From the NCBI GenBank assembly GCA_036768485.1, contig JAVLUZ010000154.1, positions 23,222,685 through 23,286,684 on the forward strand: a stretch of 64,000 bases of DNA, read 5' to 3'. Each line of letters opens with the position of its first letter. The first letter of the stretch is position 1. The DNA is from Mermis nigrescens (taxonomy: Eukaryota; Nematoda; Enoplea; Mermithida; Mermithidae). The translations under genes were made by a program, and so were the position numbers. Below, in pieces: positions 12,601 to 23,285 of this stretch. The notes under the pieces were generated by a model. The model searched no databases. It worked only from the letters and a program-made list of their open reading frames with translations, and was not told the origin of the DNA.

Positions 12601-15600
12601 TCCTGAGGTTAGCGCGCGGAACGGCGCTATTCCGCGTTCTGTCTTACCAACTTTATTCCTGGAATATCACTGTTTATTCCGCTTTCTGTAATACCGAAAT
12701 ATTTTATTCCGCCCTCTTATCCCACTGTTCTATCCTGGAATAGCACTATTCCACATTCTGTCATACGGCCCTTAGGAAAGAAGACGGTCAAACTTCAAGA
12801 AAATAAATGTTATCAAAAGTTTTGACGAATAATTTATTGTGTTACTCAAGTTTAACAATAAAACGCACATTTTGTAAATAGATATGATTAGGGCCGTATT
12901 TAAGGTGGCAGGGGACGGCCGGTCTCCCCCCTTGCCCGGAAAAAAATTTCTGAAAGGTTAAGATAATGCGCGGAAAGATGGAAAAATTACAAGTCTTTGT
13001 CGCGAAATCTTCAAATTTTCGCGCCAGATGTTAAGCATTTTGCATAATTTTGGCCCAAGCGCGATCAGAAAATGACACTTTAAATAGCCTTTTAAGTAAG
13101 GGAAAAATTTTTCAAAAAAGTTAGAATTTTATGATCTTAAAGAATCGGGCACGTCGAAAAATGCGGTTTTTGCTAGCTATTCCAACGAGTTTCCAAAGAT
13201 TGAACGATAATTTGGTGTATACGACAATTGGGTGAATGCGAAAATTGGGTGAAAACATAATCGTGTTTCATTTTCACGATATTATATACCAAAATTGATA
13301 TCGTTTTCGTTAACGACGACTCTGGAAAAAAGAAATCATTTCGTTAACGACGAAGCTGATTAATATTGATTTTAATTTTTGTTTACCGCATTTTGTTAGC
13401 TGCATGTATTTCGTTTTTTCCTCTGACGATAAATTCTGCATGACTAATTCGGATTTTCGTACTTTTATCACATTTACAGCTCAGAAAGGACAGGAGCTTT
13501 CTTACCAACGCTCAAAATAAAAACAAAGTTTTCGAAGCATCAACATAGCTGACTTTTTTCTGAACAATCGTGCGATTTCACGTCAAAGACTTTAGTACTG
13601 ATAGATCTTCAAAAATTACAAAACTTTCAAATAAATAGAGTCCTGGCAAGCACATACATACGGGCATGGGGTTTGGAGGTCGCCGCAACCTCCAGAAGTC
13701 CAGCGACCCTAAAAAATCCATTTTGGCCGCCCGACCACCAGAATGGTCTAAGTTTGCCACTTCTGACCCGCTAAATCCCCAGGATTCCGGGGGCGTCCAC
13801 CTATGCTGACAAGTTATACTCTGCTTTCAAAAAATGTCATTCTTGTAATACGTTGCTAACCGCTTTTTAGCGGAGTGTGCGTATTTATAGCGCTAAATAT
13901 TACATACATACATCCTTAATTATTGCATTCACCCAATTGTCGTATACACCAAATTGTCGTTCACCCAATTGTCCTTCAACCAATTGTCGTTCACCCAGTT
14001 TTCGTTTGCCCAAAAGCGCCAAATTATCGTTGCTTCGCGCCATATAATCATTTTTCACTATATTTTGTTCATTTTATTCGAATTTTTTAATTTCAATCGA
14101 ATTTTTTTTGTTTTTTATGCTTTAGAAGGATAGAGCATAGTCGGAAACGCCAATAAAACGTTTTCTTGACGGGTACCCGCCATTTTTGAGCCCGAAAGCA
14201 CATTTTCACATTTCACCCCTCAGAATTCCCACACTGTGCACGTCTGTATACGATGATCACCTCATTTGACTTTAATTGCATGCAATTTTAATTGGTTTTG
14301 ATTCCATCTGAATAGGTTGCTATTAGAATGACCTTGAAAAAATTTTAAAAAAACTAATGTTTGATAGAAATCGATTCACTCTCTTAAAAATCGGCCAACA
14401 GTCATCGGCCGCATCTCGACAATGCAACAAAATCGGTTTACGGTATTTTAAAGCTAATTGTAGTTGATCTTCGAGACATTGCTTTTGTATTTCGTGATCC
14501 ACAGAGTTACTACAAAAAGAAAGGCTACGGATTATAACCATTTTTTAACAAGGCGTCCAAAACAGATTTCAAAGGAGTGTTGGTGGTCAAAGATCATAGA
14601 TGGGCGGCACAAAAATTGGGTGCAAGATTTTTTGAGCACTATCCATTGGCATCAAAAAATTGCGGAAAAACAAAAAAAATTGGGGGTGGAATAGTTCGGT
14701 TTCTGGGGGTATTTCGGTTTCTTGGGGAGGGGGAGCATACCCCCACCCAAACCCCCACGCCCAGGTGTGTCATAGATGATCAAGAAGACTGACAAGTTCA
14801 AAATTTTAATTATACCCAGCACAGAACGATATATTTGAAAAGCAATATCGGATTTAAATACTTAATGACACGAATTTTCGGATAGGGGAATCTCCTCCGG
14901 CCATTTTCAAGGAGGGGGAATAATGATCATCGACTTTTGGCTAAAAATGGCTATAAACACATAAAAACGGTCAAAAAAACGCAATTTCACCAAAAATATG
15001 GGGGCGGGCGTACATGTAACAGGGGGACGGGGGATAGAGTTGATTGTCCATCCTCCATCCCCCCAAAGCCAGAAATTGTTCATACCCTCGCCGATCTGAA
15101 AAAATTGAATTTCTTGATCGTTTTTAGGTGTCTTTTGATCGTTTTGGCCAGATATTGAAGGTCATTTACCCCCTAAAAATAGTCGAGGACTACACCAACC
15201 AAAATTTCGAGCCGTTACATGTATTGGGGACGGGGTCGAAATTTTTCTGAATTTGAGGAGGATGGGGACGGCCAACCTTGGGTGAGAATCCCCCTCATCT
15301 CCCCTGTTACGTGTATGATCGGCTATTTGATTCGACCCCGAAATACGTATTTTTACCACTGCCAATTTGTGTCAGGCACGTGTTATTTTATTCAAGAAAA
15401 GGGTTGACTAGAAGCCGCGAAAAAATCCATAAACTCACTTCTTTATTAATGTACATATGAACATTTGATTAATTTTCGAATTTTTTCAACGACTCGTTAA
15501 ATAATACATTTTTAATACATATGTAAATTAAAATTTAAAATTTGATTAAAATTGATTAACACGGCAACCAAAATATAAAACTTTCCATGCGCGTGCGCAT

Positions 15601-18600
15601 CTAAAAATTAAAACAATGCTTTTAAACGTGTATTCATTCTAAATAATGCAGAAGGCACAGCTATGTGTTCATATCAAAGATCCTCTATGTACATTTGTGT
15701 GCATAGATCCTCCTCGTATATTCAGGCACGTATCTCTGGGGGATGGGGAGGGGGGTTTGCACCCCCCAAAAATTCAGTAAAAATCGGACTTTCTAAACGT
15801 TATTTTGTGCTATTTTTGGCCATTTTGGGCTTAGTCCCCAAAAATTGGTAATGTTGGTCCCCCCCAAAATACATAGGACGGCCAGCTACGTGCCTGCAAA
15901 TATTATATGGTGGGAAAAGAGGGAGCTACAAAAGAATTCGTGCTCTCTAGAAAATTTCCTCGCGCTTTCGCCTTTTTCGCTTTGTTCGCCCTGAAGAAAC
16001 GTGATTAATTTGCAGATATTAAAAGACAAATACAAATTCTCTTTGCCATAAAAATTGCAGTTTAAGCCAAAAACTTTTTCATCTTACTTGGCGGAGTAAT
16101 CGAGGCCAAGCTCTCCAACGGCTACAATTTTTTGAAAATTGCTGCTTAATTTTCCTTCTATAGCTGATTTTAAATCTTCGTCGAACTTGTCGGCGGCGTG
16201 TGGGTGTAATCCAATAGCCAACCAAACTTTGTCCGACTTAAATAAATTGCGTAAATTGCGACAAACGAGTTTCTGCACATACAGTTCTTGTCACGGAAAT
16301 TGCAAGCGCAGCGCCGTCGATGATTTACTACGATTGACCAAATCTCACAGTTGGGAACGTAAGTGCTTTTACCGTAGCCACGCGTGTTCGGCCATAGAAA
16401 GATTGCGTTCGGCGTTAGTAGATCGCGTGTGTCTAGCATATTGCGTTATTTGTCGCTAACAAACGGTAAAAAGAATTTCTCAATCTGCTGTGATTTTTTG
16501 CATGCGTGCGTCCTCAAAAGTGTGTGCATGCTGCGGGGTCCACAGTCCGAGAAAAAGATAAAAATAGATTGGAATTTTCGTGCATACTTCATTATAATTC
16601 TCATTTCCTCCATTGGAATCTCATCTAAGAGATAATGGGCATAAAAATGGAAGAAAATAGTATTTCCTGTGTGCGATCAATTGCATATTGCTCTGCCGCA
16701 AAAGGGCATTTTAAAATTAATTTCAGGCTGAGAACGTTCGGCGTTTTAAAACAAATTCATCGCCAATGAAGAGCAAAAGATTTAAAAATGATATAGACCC
16801 AGGGAACGCGAGCGAAATCTTTGTGAGCTTGTGTATTAAAATATCAGGAGGTAAAAATTTGTTGTTGTTTTCAAGCCTTGCCTTTATTACATTTTTAGGC
16901 GTATGTCCGCTGAATAGAATAAATACAACATGGTAGATACGCATATATAAGAACTTTAATTGAACAAGAAAAATTGCGAAGAAAGCTGGCTAGTCAGAAT
17001 AAAATTTGCGCGAAATAATAGAACGGGCAATATCTTTTGAACTATATGCTTGCCCGAGGAGACAGACACTATGTGATGTATTACACTTCTCAACTGAATA
17101 TATTATTGATGTACATATCATAAATAAATGAAAAAGCGAAGATGCAAAATATTTTTGAAAGCGGATAATGAGGAACTTTTAATCAATTTTGTAGTTTAAA
17201 GGCATAATGATATTTATTATTTAGTTTATTTTATGTCACAAAAATTTTAAATATGCAGCACCTAAATTCTAGGTCAGAATAAGGTAAATCGTCAAAAATA
17301 TAACTAATAATAGAATTCTGGGGTATACAGTAATTTGAAGAGTATATGTTTCAACTTCTGGGGTCACCCCCATAGCCATTTGTGGCCAGAAGGAAGGAGC
17401 ATCAACAGTGTTTTTGATACAATATTATTTAGGTTTCATCCCTCCAGAATCCCCATACTGTGCTGGTATGACAAATGATTAATTTTATTATTCTTTTCAG
17501 AACTAAAGGAATCGAATAAAGATTTATCATCAATTAATTGATTCATTCATTTTAAAATTGATTTTAAATATCAATTTTCAAATTCACTGTCTAGTCGTAT
17601 TCCATGTCAGTTCCCCTCTAATATTACTAATTGTATCATTATGTAAATATTAATATGGAATTATGTAATAAAAGTATAATTACTTTATCCAATCACTTCA
17701 GACGCCTTATTTAGTTGATTTTTTCAACAAAATAGATTTTCGTTCTTCCATGCCTGTGTCAAAAGAACGGCCTGCTTGGCTATTTTTATCTTTCCGATTT
17801 ACGCTGGCGTGCTCGTATTACCCTCCGATTGGTTAAAGAAAAAGCACACGCATACCCTATGTTTGTATTAATACGCATTAAGAAGGTCATCTCATTCTAC
17901 TAATCCGCGATCTACTAAGGATGATGTACAATTAATTTGCAAAACTATTTTTCATCCGTATTTCACTATTTTGTTAAATTTTTCATCTAGCTTAAGACTT
18001 TACAGTCACTATTCGTTCTCTCTTCCCAATTTTGCAATATAATAGTGAAAAGATATGGTTTGTAGAAGAATGAAAATACCTTTTTAAAAAACCTTTTTGT
18101 CCAAAAGATAAGAGCAATTTGCTTTGATTTTATTTCTAATTTTGATTTAGTCAAAAAGATGCGCTTTTTAAAATCATATAAATAATGGCAAAATAAATTT
18201 TTGGGCCTATGATTTTTGAATCTTTTGCTCTTCATTGGCTATGAATTTGTCTTAAAACGCAGAACGCTCTCAGCCTGAAATTAATTTTAAAATGCTCTTT
18301 TGCGGCAGAGCAATATGCAATTGATCGCACACAGGAAATACTATTTTCTTTCATTTTTATGCCCATTATCTCTTAGATAAGATTCCAATGGAGGAAACGA
18401 GAATTATAATGATATGCACGAAAATTCCAATCTATTTTCACCTTTTTTTCTCGGACTCAAACCTGCAGCATGCACGCACTTTTTGAGACGCACGCATGCA
18501 AAAAATCGAAGCAGATTGAGAATTTTTTCCCGTTTGTGTGACAAATAACGCAATATGCTAGCTGCAATCTACTAACGCCGAACCGCAATCTTTTTATGGC

Positions 18601-20065
18601 CGAACACGCGTGGCTACGGTAGAAGCGCTTACGTTCTACTGTAGTTGGTCAATCGTAGTAGATCACAGCGGCGCTGCGTTTGCAATTTCCGTGACAGGAA
18701 CTGTATGTAAAACCCATAAAAAGCACCAAGGGTTAAAATGGTTCGAAAGATTATAATTTTTAATGTGAAAAATACATATTTGTAATGCATGGATTAAGCT
18801 AACACAGCAAACTACGTACATTGCCTAATTTTTTTCTACGTTTCCGATTCTGGAGCATCGAATTAGGCCGATAATTGCTGTAAAAAGCTAATAAGATAAA
18901 CTAATGCAATGAAATAATCAGATGAGTTGATGATAATTAATCAAAATATGCAAATTACAAAAAACAGTAGCACGAGCATTAACTATGTACTAAAGTTGAG
19001 ATTTTTACCACGGCTCGTCCCTGACTTTTTAGCCAAAATTGATTTTTATGCTTTCTTTGGCATTTTTCGATGTTTTTGAGTCAAAATAGATGGTAATGCT
19101 GATCTGAAAAATGGCTGATTGACCCTTTAGCCATCCAGTATGGGAGTTAGTCTAGGCAGTTGTTAATCAGAAAGCTTTTTAACCTAAAATGACCTCAAAA
19201 TCCGATAAAACGTTAAAATAGCAAAAACAAAAGATCGTTTCTTGTCAATTTCAAGCGCTTTAATAAAACTTTTAGTGTATGTCCATTTTCAACCTTGATT
19301 TTTGTCTTACAGTTCCAAGAAAAGTTCGCCTATTGTCCATTTGGGAAAGATCCAGAGACCCGAAAAACAGAGCCCCAAATTGAACGTCTGATAGTGACTT
19401 ACATATGTAGGTAGGCTACACTAAAATTCTGAGGGGTGCAAAATTTTTCAAAGGTCAAAAAATAGCCCTAAAAATGGTGGTATGGCGAAAAAACACCATT
19501 TTTCAACGTTTCTCATCGAGCACTATCCATTGGCATCAAAAAATTGCGAAAAAAACTTCAAAAATTTCAAAAATGGGCGGGGGGTTATTTTGGTTTCTAG
19601 AAGGAGGGGGTGCATACCCCCAACGCCCAGGTGTTGTGACTTATATTATATATACCTCACCTTACTGACATTATCCCACATGGCGAAATTATCGCCGATC
19701 AAAAATTCGGGAAAACAAAAATCGGCCACGCAGCCGGCGAAATGAGGCGACCAAAGGTTAGAGTACTGGAGCATAAAATCGTCTAAATTTTGGCTCTCGT
19801 GCTTGCAACGCGAAAATAGTAAATCCAAGTGGCAATGAGTGTCGATGTACTTCAGATTTTTATTGTCGCCCGACAATCCTTGACGTAAAAAATCATCGTC
19901 GGCTTTATACCTCGAAACGTTAAAAGACGATGAGGCGGGCGAAACGACGTCTTCGTTGTTTACGCTACTCGATTCACTTTGGCAAGCGCTGCTGGACGCC
20001 GGAGACGCATTGATTATAACTTTGGAAAGAGAGCCGCAGAGAACAGCTGAATTACGACTATTCAT
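9530..20065 (-). CDS. TATDN2: TatD-family metal-dependent DNase (TATDN2-like), five exons, complete
   Basis: Spliced gene on the minus strand with exons 20065-19661, 16272-16088, 14509-14380, 11012-10803 and 9682-9530. The exons total 1083 nt and encode 360 residues. All four introns are GT-AG and the phases match (0, 2, 0, 0). TatD enzymes are TIM-barrel metal-dependent hydrolases with DNase activity. The expected ligands are all visible: H77 and H79 in the DTHCHLD motif, E189 in GELGLDY, H226 in LLHCRDA, H251 in IHWHCYS and D302 in ETDSPYFLP. The motif GCVADFC and the roughly 70-residue Ser-rich N-terminal extension point to the animal TATDN2 group rather than TATDN1 or TATDN3. The fold and function are known for the family; intactness is inferred from the open frame and ligands. 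The start is the ATG at 20065. Further 5' non-coding exons cannot be excluded. Confidence 0.9.
10010..10435 (+). mobile_element. Family B hAT-like MITE, copy 1
   Basis: 426 bp with matching 13-base TIRs CAGTGTTTTTTTG and duplication CATGTCAC / CACGTAAC (6 of 8). The body has two modules with the palindrome TTTGTACATGTACAAA or close relatives. It lies in intron 4 of the TatD gene and joins directly to a C-family copy. Confidence 0.78.
10436..10632 (+). mobile_element. Family C MITE, copy 2
   Basis: Starts CACGTAACGGCTCGAAAT directly after family B copy 1 and ends CCCCGCCGCATGT. Its last bases meet non-repeat sequence in intron 4 of the TatD gene. Confidence 0.6.
10803..11012 (-). CDS. TATDN2: TatD gene exon 4 (residues 241-310)
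   Basis: Follows acceptor TTGACAG and begins IVPSDHP. It carries IHWHCYSDS (H251, the family's HxHC block) and RLLIETDSPYFLP, holding catalytic D302. It ends in AGA before a strong donor GTAAGT (10802 downward), phase 0. Confidence 0.9.
11077..11517. mobile_element. Family I hAT-like MITE interrupted by family A copy 2
   Basis: Ends CAGGCACTTATC and GCTACGTGCCTG (inverted), duplication ATAATTAG / ATGATTAG (7 of 8). Without the nested copy it would be about 177 bp, matching the copy at 15723. Confidence 0.72.
11109..11372 (+). mobile_element. Family A hAT-like MITE, copy 2, nested in an I element
   Basis: 264 bp, CATAGGTGGGC to CAGGTATG. It interrupts an I-family element (11077-11517). The target duplication is not complete (left GGGGGTTC, right only GTTC remains), suggesting a small deletion after insertion. 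It lies in intron 3 of the TatD gene. Confidence 0.75.
11638..12771. mobile_element. PIF/Harbinger-like MITE with subterminal repeats, copy 1 (1134 bp)
   Basis: TIRs GGGCCGTATGACAGAA and a 3-bp duplication TTA (11635-11637, 12772-12774). Each arm holds further copies of the TIR-like unit (TATGACAGAACGCG at about 11784; TTCTGTCATACCG, TCTGTCTTACC and TCTGTAATACCG on the right) plus GGAATAGCTATTCC-type palindromes. TTA duplication and GGG.. ends fit PIF/Harbinger. No transposase. In intron 3 of the TatD gene. Confidence 0.75.
13202..14030. mobile_element. Element M with inverted CACCCAATTGTCGT arrays
   Basis: 13202-13254 reads ..TTTGGTGTATACGACAATTG.. with GGGTG units, and 13929-14030 is its inverse, at least five 15-17 bp units of (T)TCACCCAATTGTCGT with variants. 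The interior (13255-13928) is AT-rich, no gene. Architecture like 61824-63151 but with a different unit. The outer boundaries are not fixed. Confidence 0.6.
14380..14509 (-). CDS. TATDN2: TatD gene exon 3 (residues 197-240)
   Basis: Follows acceptor TTTTTGTAG and completes the split Asn codon with T. It encodes the helix that in TatD proteins precedes the KP-(I/V)-x-(I/L)-HCR block: QLQLALKYRKPILLHCRDA, with metal ligand H226. It ends in AGA before donor GTGAAT (14379 downward), phase 0. Confidence 0.88.
14595..14769 (+). mobile_element. Family A hAT-like MITE, copy 3, internally deleted
   Basis: 175 bp with both TIRs and duplication TCAAAGAT / TCATAGAT (7 of 8). About 90 bp of the left-central part is missing. 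It lies in intron 2 of the TatD gene. Confidence 0.78.
14880..15310 (+). mobile_element. Family C MITE, copy 3, split by copy 4
   Basis: Left half 14880-15007 and right half 15226-15310 are the two parts of one plus-strand copy (GGCCATTTTCAAGGAGGGG on the left; GGATGGGGACGGCCAAC on the right). Confidence 0.6.
15008..15225 (-). mobile_element. Family C MITE, copy 4, nested in copy 3
   Basis: Reverse-oriented copy, TACATGTAACAGGGGG to GAGCCGTTACATGTA, with near-identical flanks GGGGGCGG / GGGGACGG (7 of 8). Confidence 0.62.
15723..15896. mobile_element. Family I hAT-like MITE
   Basis: 174 bp with inverted ends CAGGCACGTA / TACGTGCCTG and possible duplication CGTATATT / CAAATATT (6 of 8). In intron 2 of the TatD gene, just 3' of exon 2. 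Confidence 0.7.
16088..16272 (-). CDS. TATDN2: TatD gene exon 2 (residues 136-197)
   Basis: Starts after acceptor TGTGCAG with codons for KLVCRNL. It contains WLAIGLHPHAA, the conserved second block of TatD proteins, and GELGLDY with metal ligand E189. It ends with two bases (AA) of a split Asn codon before donor GTAAGA (16087 downward). The acceptor lies only four bases from the end of a long-inverted-repeat element (16277-18708), so the upstream splicing signals come from that element. Confidence 0.88.
16277..18708. mobile_element. Element with ~500-bp terminal inverted repeats in TatD intron 1
   Basis: Left arm 16277-16803 and right arm about 18187-18708 are inverted copies, from ACATACAGTTC(T/C)TGTCACGG through GCGTTATTTGTC, GGCATAAAAATG and ATGAAGAGCAAAAGATT. 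The ~1.4-kb spacer is AT-rich and shows no transposase. Its left end is four bases from the exon 2 acceptor. No convincing target duplication. Possibly a foldback-type transposon. Confidence 0.75.
18709..19393. other. TatD intron 1 remainder
   Basis: AT-rich, non-coding. 19010-19160 has D/G-like words (TTTTTAGCC, GACCCTTTAGCC), perhaps an old diverged MITE. Confidence 0.4.
19402..19635 (+). mobile_element. Family A hAT-like MITE, copy 4
   Basis: 234 bp with a perfect 8-bp duplication GTGACTTA (19394-19401, 19636-19643). The 5' end has diverged (CATATGTAGG). It ends 25 bases from the exon 1 donor of the TatD gene, inside intron 1. Confidence 0.8.
19661..20065 (-). CDS. TATDN2: TatD gene exon 1 (residues 1-135)
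   Basis: Begins with ATG at 20065-20063 and opens with a Ser/Ala-rich, probably disordered segment. The first barrel strand and metal motif IDTHCHLD lie at residues 74-81, followed by GCVADFC at 111-117. The exon ends in AAG before donor GTGAGG (19660 downward), phase 0. The open frame extends a few codons upstream to a TTG, but the ATG is the more plausible start. A mariner-type palindromic MITE ends 44 bases upstream of the ATG, so the 5' UTR or promoter overlaps transposon sequence unless an upstream exon exists. Confidence 0.88.
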
Positions 20066-20110
20066 TAAATTATTCTTATTATAATAGATTTTCAATTATT
20101 TGCTAACATA

Positions 20111-20693
20111 CAGGGTGGGGTGTCCCACTGTATCTATCCCCATAGTTTTTCAGTCATAATTTCCTTAATCATGGTCCAAACTTGAAGAAAATTTAGCACT
20201 TTACAATACATCCAATAACGTTGTAAAACTCCAAGTTTCATTGAAATTATCCAATTACAAGTTTAAAATACCATTTTTTGTGATTAGTGCTCAAAAAATC
20301 AGTTTATTTGTTACTTTGAATTTTTAAATACGTAACTTTTTTTAATTTTGTTAGAACTAACATTTTTTGTAATTTTCTAGATAATTGTCGTACCTCTATT
20401 GGTTGTAAATTACCACAGGCACGACAATTACCTAGAAAGTAAAAAAATTAGATTTAACAAAATCCAAAGAAGTTACGTATTTAAAGAATTCAAATTAACA
20501 AATAAATTGATCAGAAAGTACCAATCACAAAAAAGTGTTCTTGTAAACCTTGTAATTAACCAATTCTGATGGAACTCGGAGGTTTACAATGTTATTGGAC
20601 GAGTCGTAAACTGGTAAATTTCCATCAAGCTTAAACCATTATTGAGGAAGTTATGACTGAAAAACACTGGCGATAGTTAGGTGGGACACCCTG
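20111..20693. mobile_element. Mariner-type full-length palindromic MITE
   Basis: 583 bp, TA-flanked, ends CAGGGTGGGGTGTCCCAC and GTGGGACACCCTG. The two halves are imperfect inverted repeats along most of their length (TTTTTCAGTCATAA near both ends, ACGACAATTA at the centre), so it can fold into one long hairpin. It lies 43 bases upstream of the TatD ATG. Confidence 0.8.
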
Positions 20694-20830
20694 TACAATA
20701 GTTATTTGAATTATGCTTAGATTTACGCACGCTCATTTATCATACGTGCACATAGGGGTGAGGAGGGAATAGAATACACGTAACAAGGTAAATGGGGATC
20801 CCCAGAGACAGAAAAATCTTGACTCCCACC

Positions 20831-21283
20831 CAGTGTTTTTTTTGTACAAGGTCCGTTTGTACATGTACAAAGATGGTCCCTAAAAAGTCTTTGTACATTT
20901 CGTACACACAAATTTTTGGGTACTATAATATGGTACAGTAGCGATTTTAGTGTGGCAAAAACAGAGTGGTTTGACCTTTCGTTACGTATTTTAGCAATTT
21001 CCAGGTTTCTGAGGGCAAAAATCAGTAATAATCGTCTCGAAACGGCGCGAAGCGCCAAAAAATTTGGCATTTTTCCTTTCAAAATGCAATTTCTGAAATT
21101 ATAAAGATATACAATAGAACACACAATTGCTCATTTCGGCTCGGAGCGCCGAGAATTTTTGCGAATTTCGAACCTTTTTTGCAGTTTTTGTCTTCCGAAA
21201 AATCTTTGTACATGTACAAAGACGGTCCCCAAAAGTCTTTGTACATCGCGGAAAATCTTTGCCAAATACAAAAGAAAACCGTG
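20831..21283 (+). mobile_element. Family B hAT-like MITE, copy 2
   Basis: 453 bp with a perfect 8-bp duplication CTCCCACC (20823-20830, 21284-21291). Includes the hairpin GGCGCGAAGCGCC at 21044-21056 and two TTTGTACATGTACAAA modules. Inserted in a C-family repeat. Confidence 0.83.
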
Positions 21284-21291
21284 CTCCCACC

Positions 21292-21426
21292 CCCGATTTT
21301 AGGAAAAAATCTACTTTTTTTTGGCCATTTAAAGTGTTTTTGACCAAAAATCGGAGGTCATTTACATACCCCTCTTAAAAATGGTCGGAGTGGGGTACCC
21401 CACCCGAATTTTCGAGCCGTTACATG
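21292..21426 (-). mobile_element. Family C fragment between B copy 2 and F1
   Basis: CCCGATTTTAGG.. to CGAGCCGTTACATG; the left half is represented at 20745-20822 before B copy 2. Both B copy 2 and F1 inserted in this C element. Confidence 0.55.
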
Positions 21427-22835
21427 CAGTGATCGACCGGGCTCATAAAAGCCGGGCCCGGGCTTACATGCTTAAGGATATATATACATAATTTAGGTAT
21501 TTATTAAGGTCTGACGATTATATGTTTACGTATAGCATGCCTACATATGTGTATAATTAGTACGAACATCAATGTACTTAGTTTAGACAGATATAGTAAG
21601 ACAAAAATACATACAGAATTTCAAATTAAATATAAGTTAAAGATTCAAGATAGGTTATGACAACGAGACATTATCTTAATGGTAATATAACGCTTTATTA
21701 TAAGAGTTTACCATTTATGTACATATTTCTAAAATTAAATTCAGCTTAGCTTTTATCAAAGAGTTTGCCATTTAGGTATACATATATTTTTAAAATTAAA
21801 TTTAGATTAGCTGTATACCAGGTGATCGATCGATGCTAAGGCTTCCGACAATTTTTCCCATATTAAATTCATTTTTCATAAGCAGTACTTTTGACACAAA
21901 AAAGCAGCTTCGGTTTCCACAGTCATCAAAGTAGTTATGAAAAATTTTGGGCGCTTTGCGCCAATTCGTTTCTCAGCAGTCATTTATTATACTTCATGTG
22001 CATAATTTATAAGGATCTAGCAGCTTAATTTTAGTGATTCAAGCGATCTTTGCTTTTGCTTGGACCTTCCGAATTTTCAAGCGCTGTTTTATGTTACATT
22101 ATCATAAAAAGGCAAGATAAATATTGAGCACTCATTAAATAAGCTGATTCCTGCTGCATCCCATAATTTTGGCTTGATATTCTAACCAACTATAGATTCA
22201 CTGACGCCCGTGATCAGCACAGTTCTATAGAGAACTTGCAATATATGTTTAAGGGTAATAAACGCGAGAATATGGCGAGCTACAAAATTCAACAATAGAT
22301 GTCCTAAAATAATTTTAGTTTGTAATTGAGTGTGACAGAAATCTTAAATCTTATCTGATTCCTGCTGTAGTTCCAGGACTGGATGGAAAGTTTTTAGTTA
22401 TAAGCCTTTGCAGTGCCCCCACCTGCTACGTATGCTGCAACGATCGATCACTCTTCATGTTGCACAGTATTTATATACAATTATAAATACATATCAGATT
22501 CTTAGTTGGACTGCGCTGCAGTAATTCATATTAAAATAACCCTTAAAAACACAGAAATGCTGAAATAAAAAGTAAATATGAACTCGATGTATAAATGTAG
22601 GAGGATATTACGATGATCAGATGTGTACAGGAAGGCCCAAAATAGTCCGCACTAGCAGTTTTAATCCATTTTCAGAGTCCAATGTTGCTAACGTGATGAT
22701 ACCATTCGAACATTAACTTTTAAAAGTTTTAAAACTTTGCTATAATTAGGCCCGGGTCCGGGCAGTTTCAGCCAGGCACGGGCCTGCCATAACCGGCCGG
22801 GCCCGGTCTGGGCCCGGGTATCTGGTCGATCACTA
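21427..22835. mobile_element. hAT-like element F1, 1409 bp
   Basis: TIRs (C/T)AGTGATCGACCGG at the left and the complementary end at the right. The target duplication is imperfect (GTTACATG / GTGACACG, 6 of 8). The subterminal hexamer is CGGGCC. The interior is AT-rich with no frame above 60 codons. It sits in the end of a C-family repeat. Confidence 0.75.
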
Positions 22836-22843
22836 GTGACACG

Positions 22844-23213
22844 TATGGAGTAGGGTATTACCCTCGCTAAAGGGTCAGCCAGACAGGTATTGTCCGACGA
22901 TTATGAGCTGATGGAACGTTTTTTTGCATCATTTTTGAGGTCAACAAAAAATTCATGGCGCTTCGCGCCAGATTAGTATTTTCATGTACTCTCGGATTGA
23001 TCAAAGTCTTTTCTTAGACTTATTGATATAATGCAGCCGAAATTGACTAAAAATACTTTCTAAAATGCGATATAACCACAAAAAAAAGATTTCAGATGCT
23101 ATTTTCAACATTGTCGTTTAAACGACAAATAATCATAAGTCGTTAAACTTAATGTTTTGGGTTTGACTTTACCCCCTCCCCTCCCCGCCAACCCTGACCA
23201 TCTGCATCTGTCA
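22844..23213 (-). mobile_element. Family G element, copy 3
   Basis: The reverse-complement body matches 57970-58380 (GAGGGTAATACC, GGGTCAGCC, AACGTTCCATC-like blocks). Hairpin at 22957-22969. The ends are degraded. Confidence 0.55.
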
Positions 23214-23285
23214 TTAATCTATTATAAGAATAGAAAATGGTCGATCACTACATAGTCTCTCCCACGAAACCTTAGACATGAAATG

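Noticed and set aside
16139..16459. 106-codon plus-strand frame
   Set aside because: Antisense shadow of TatD exon 2 and of the inverted-repeat element's arm.
20723..21378. Cys-rich open frames on both strands (CTCTK, FVHVQR)
   Set aside because: They come from the TTTGTACATGTACAAA modules of family B and recur at 23214, 33000 and 56000.
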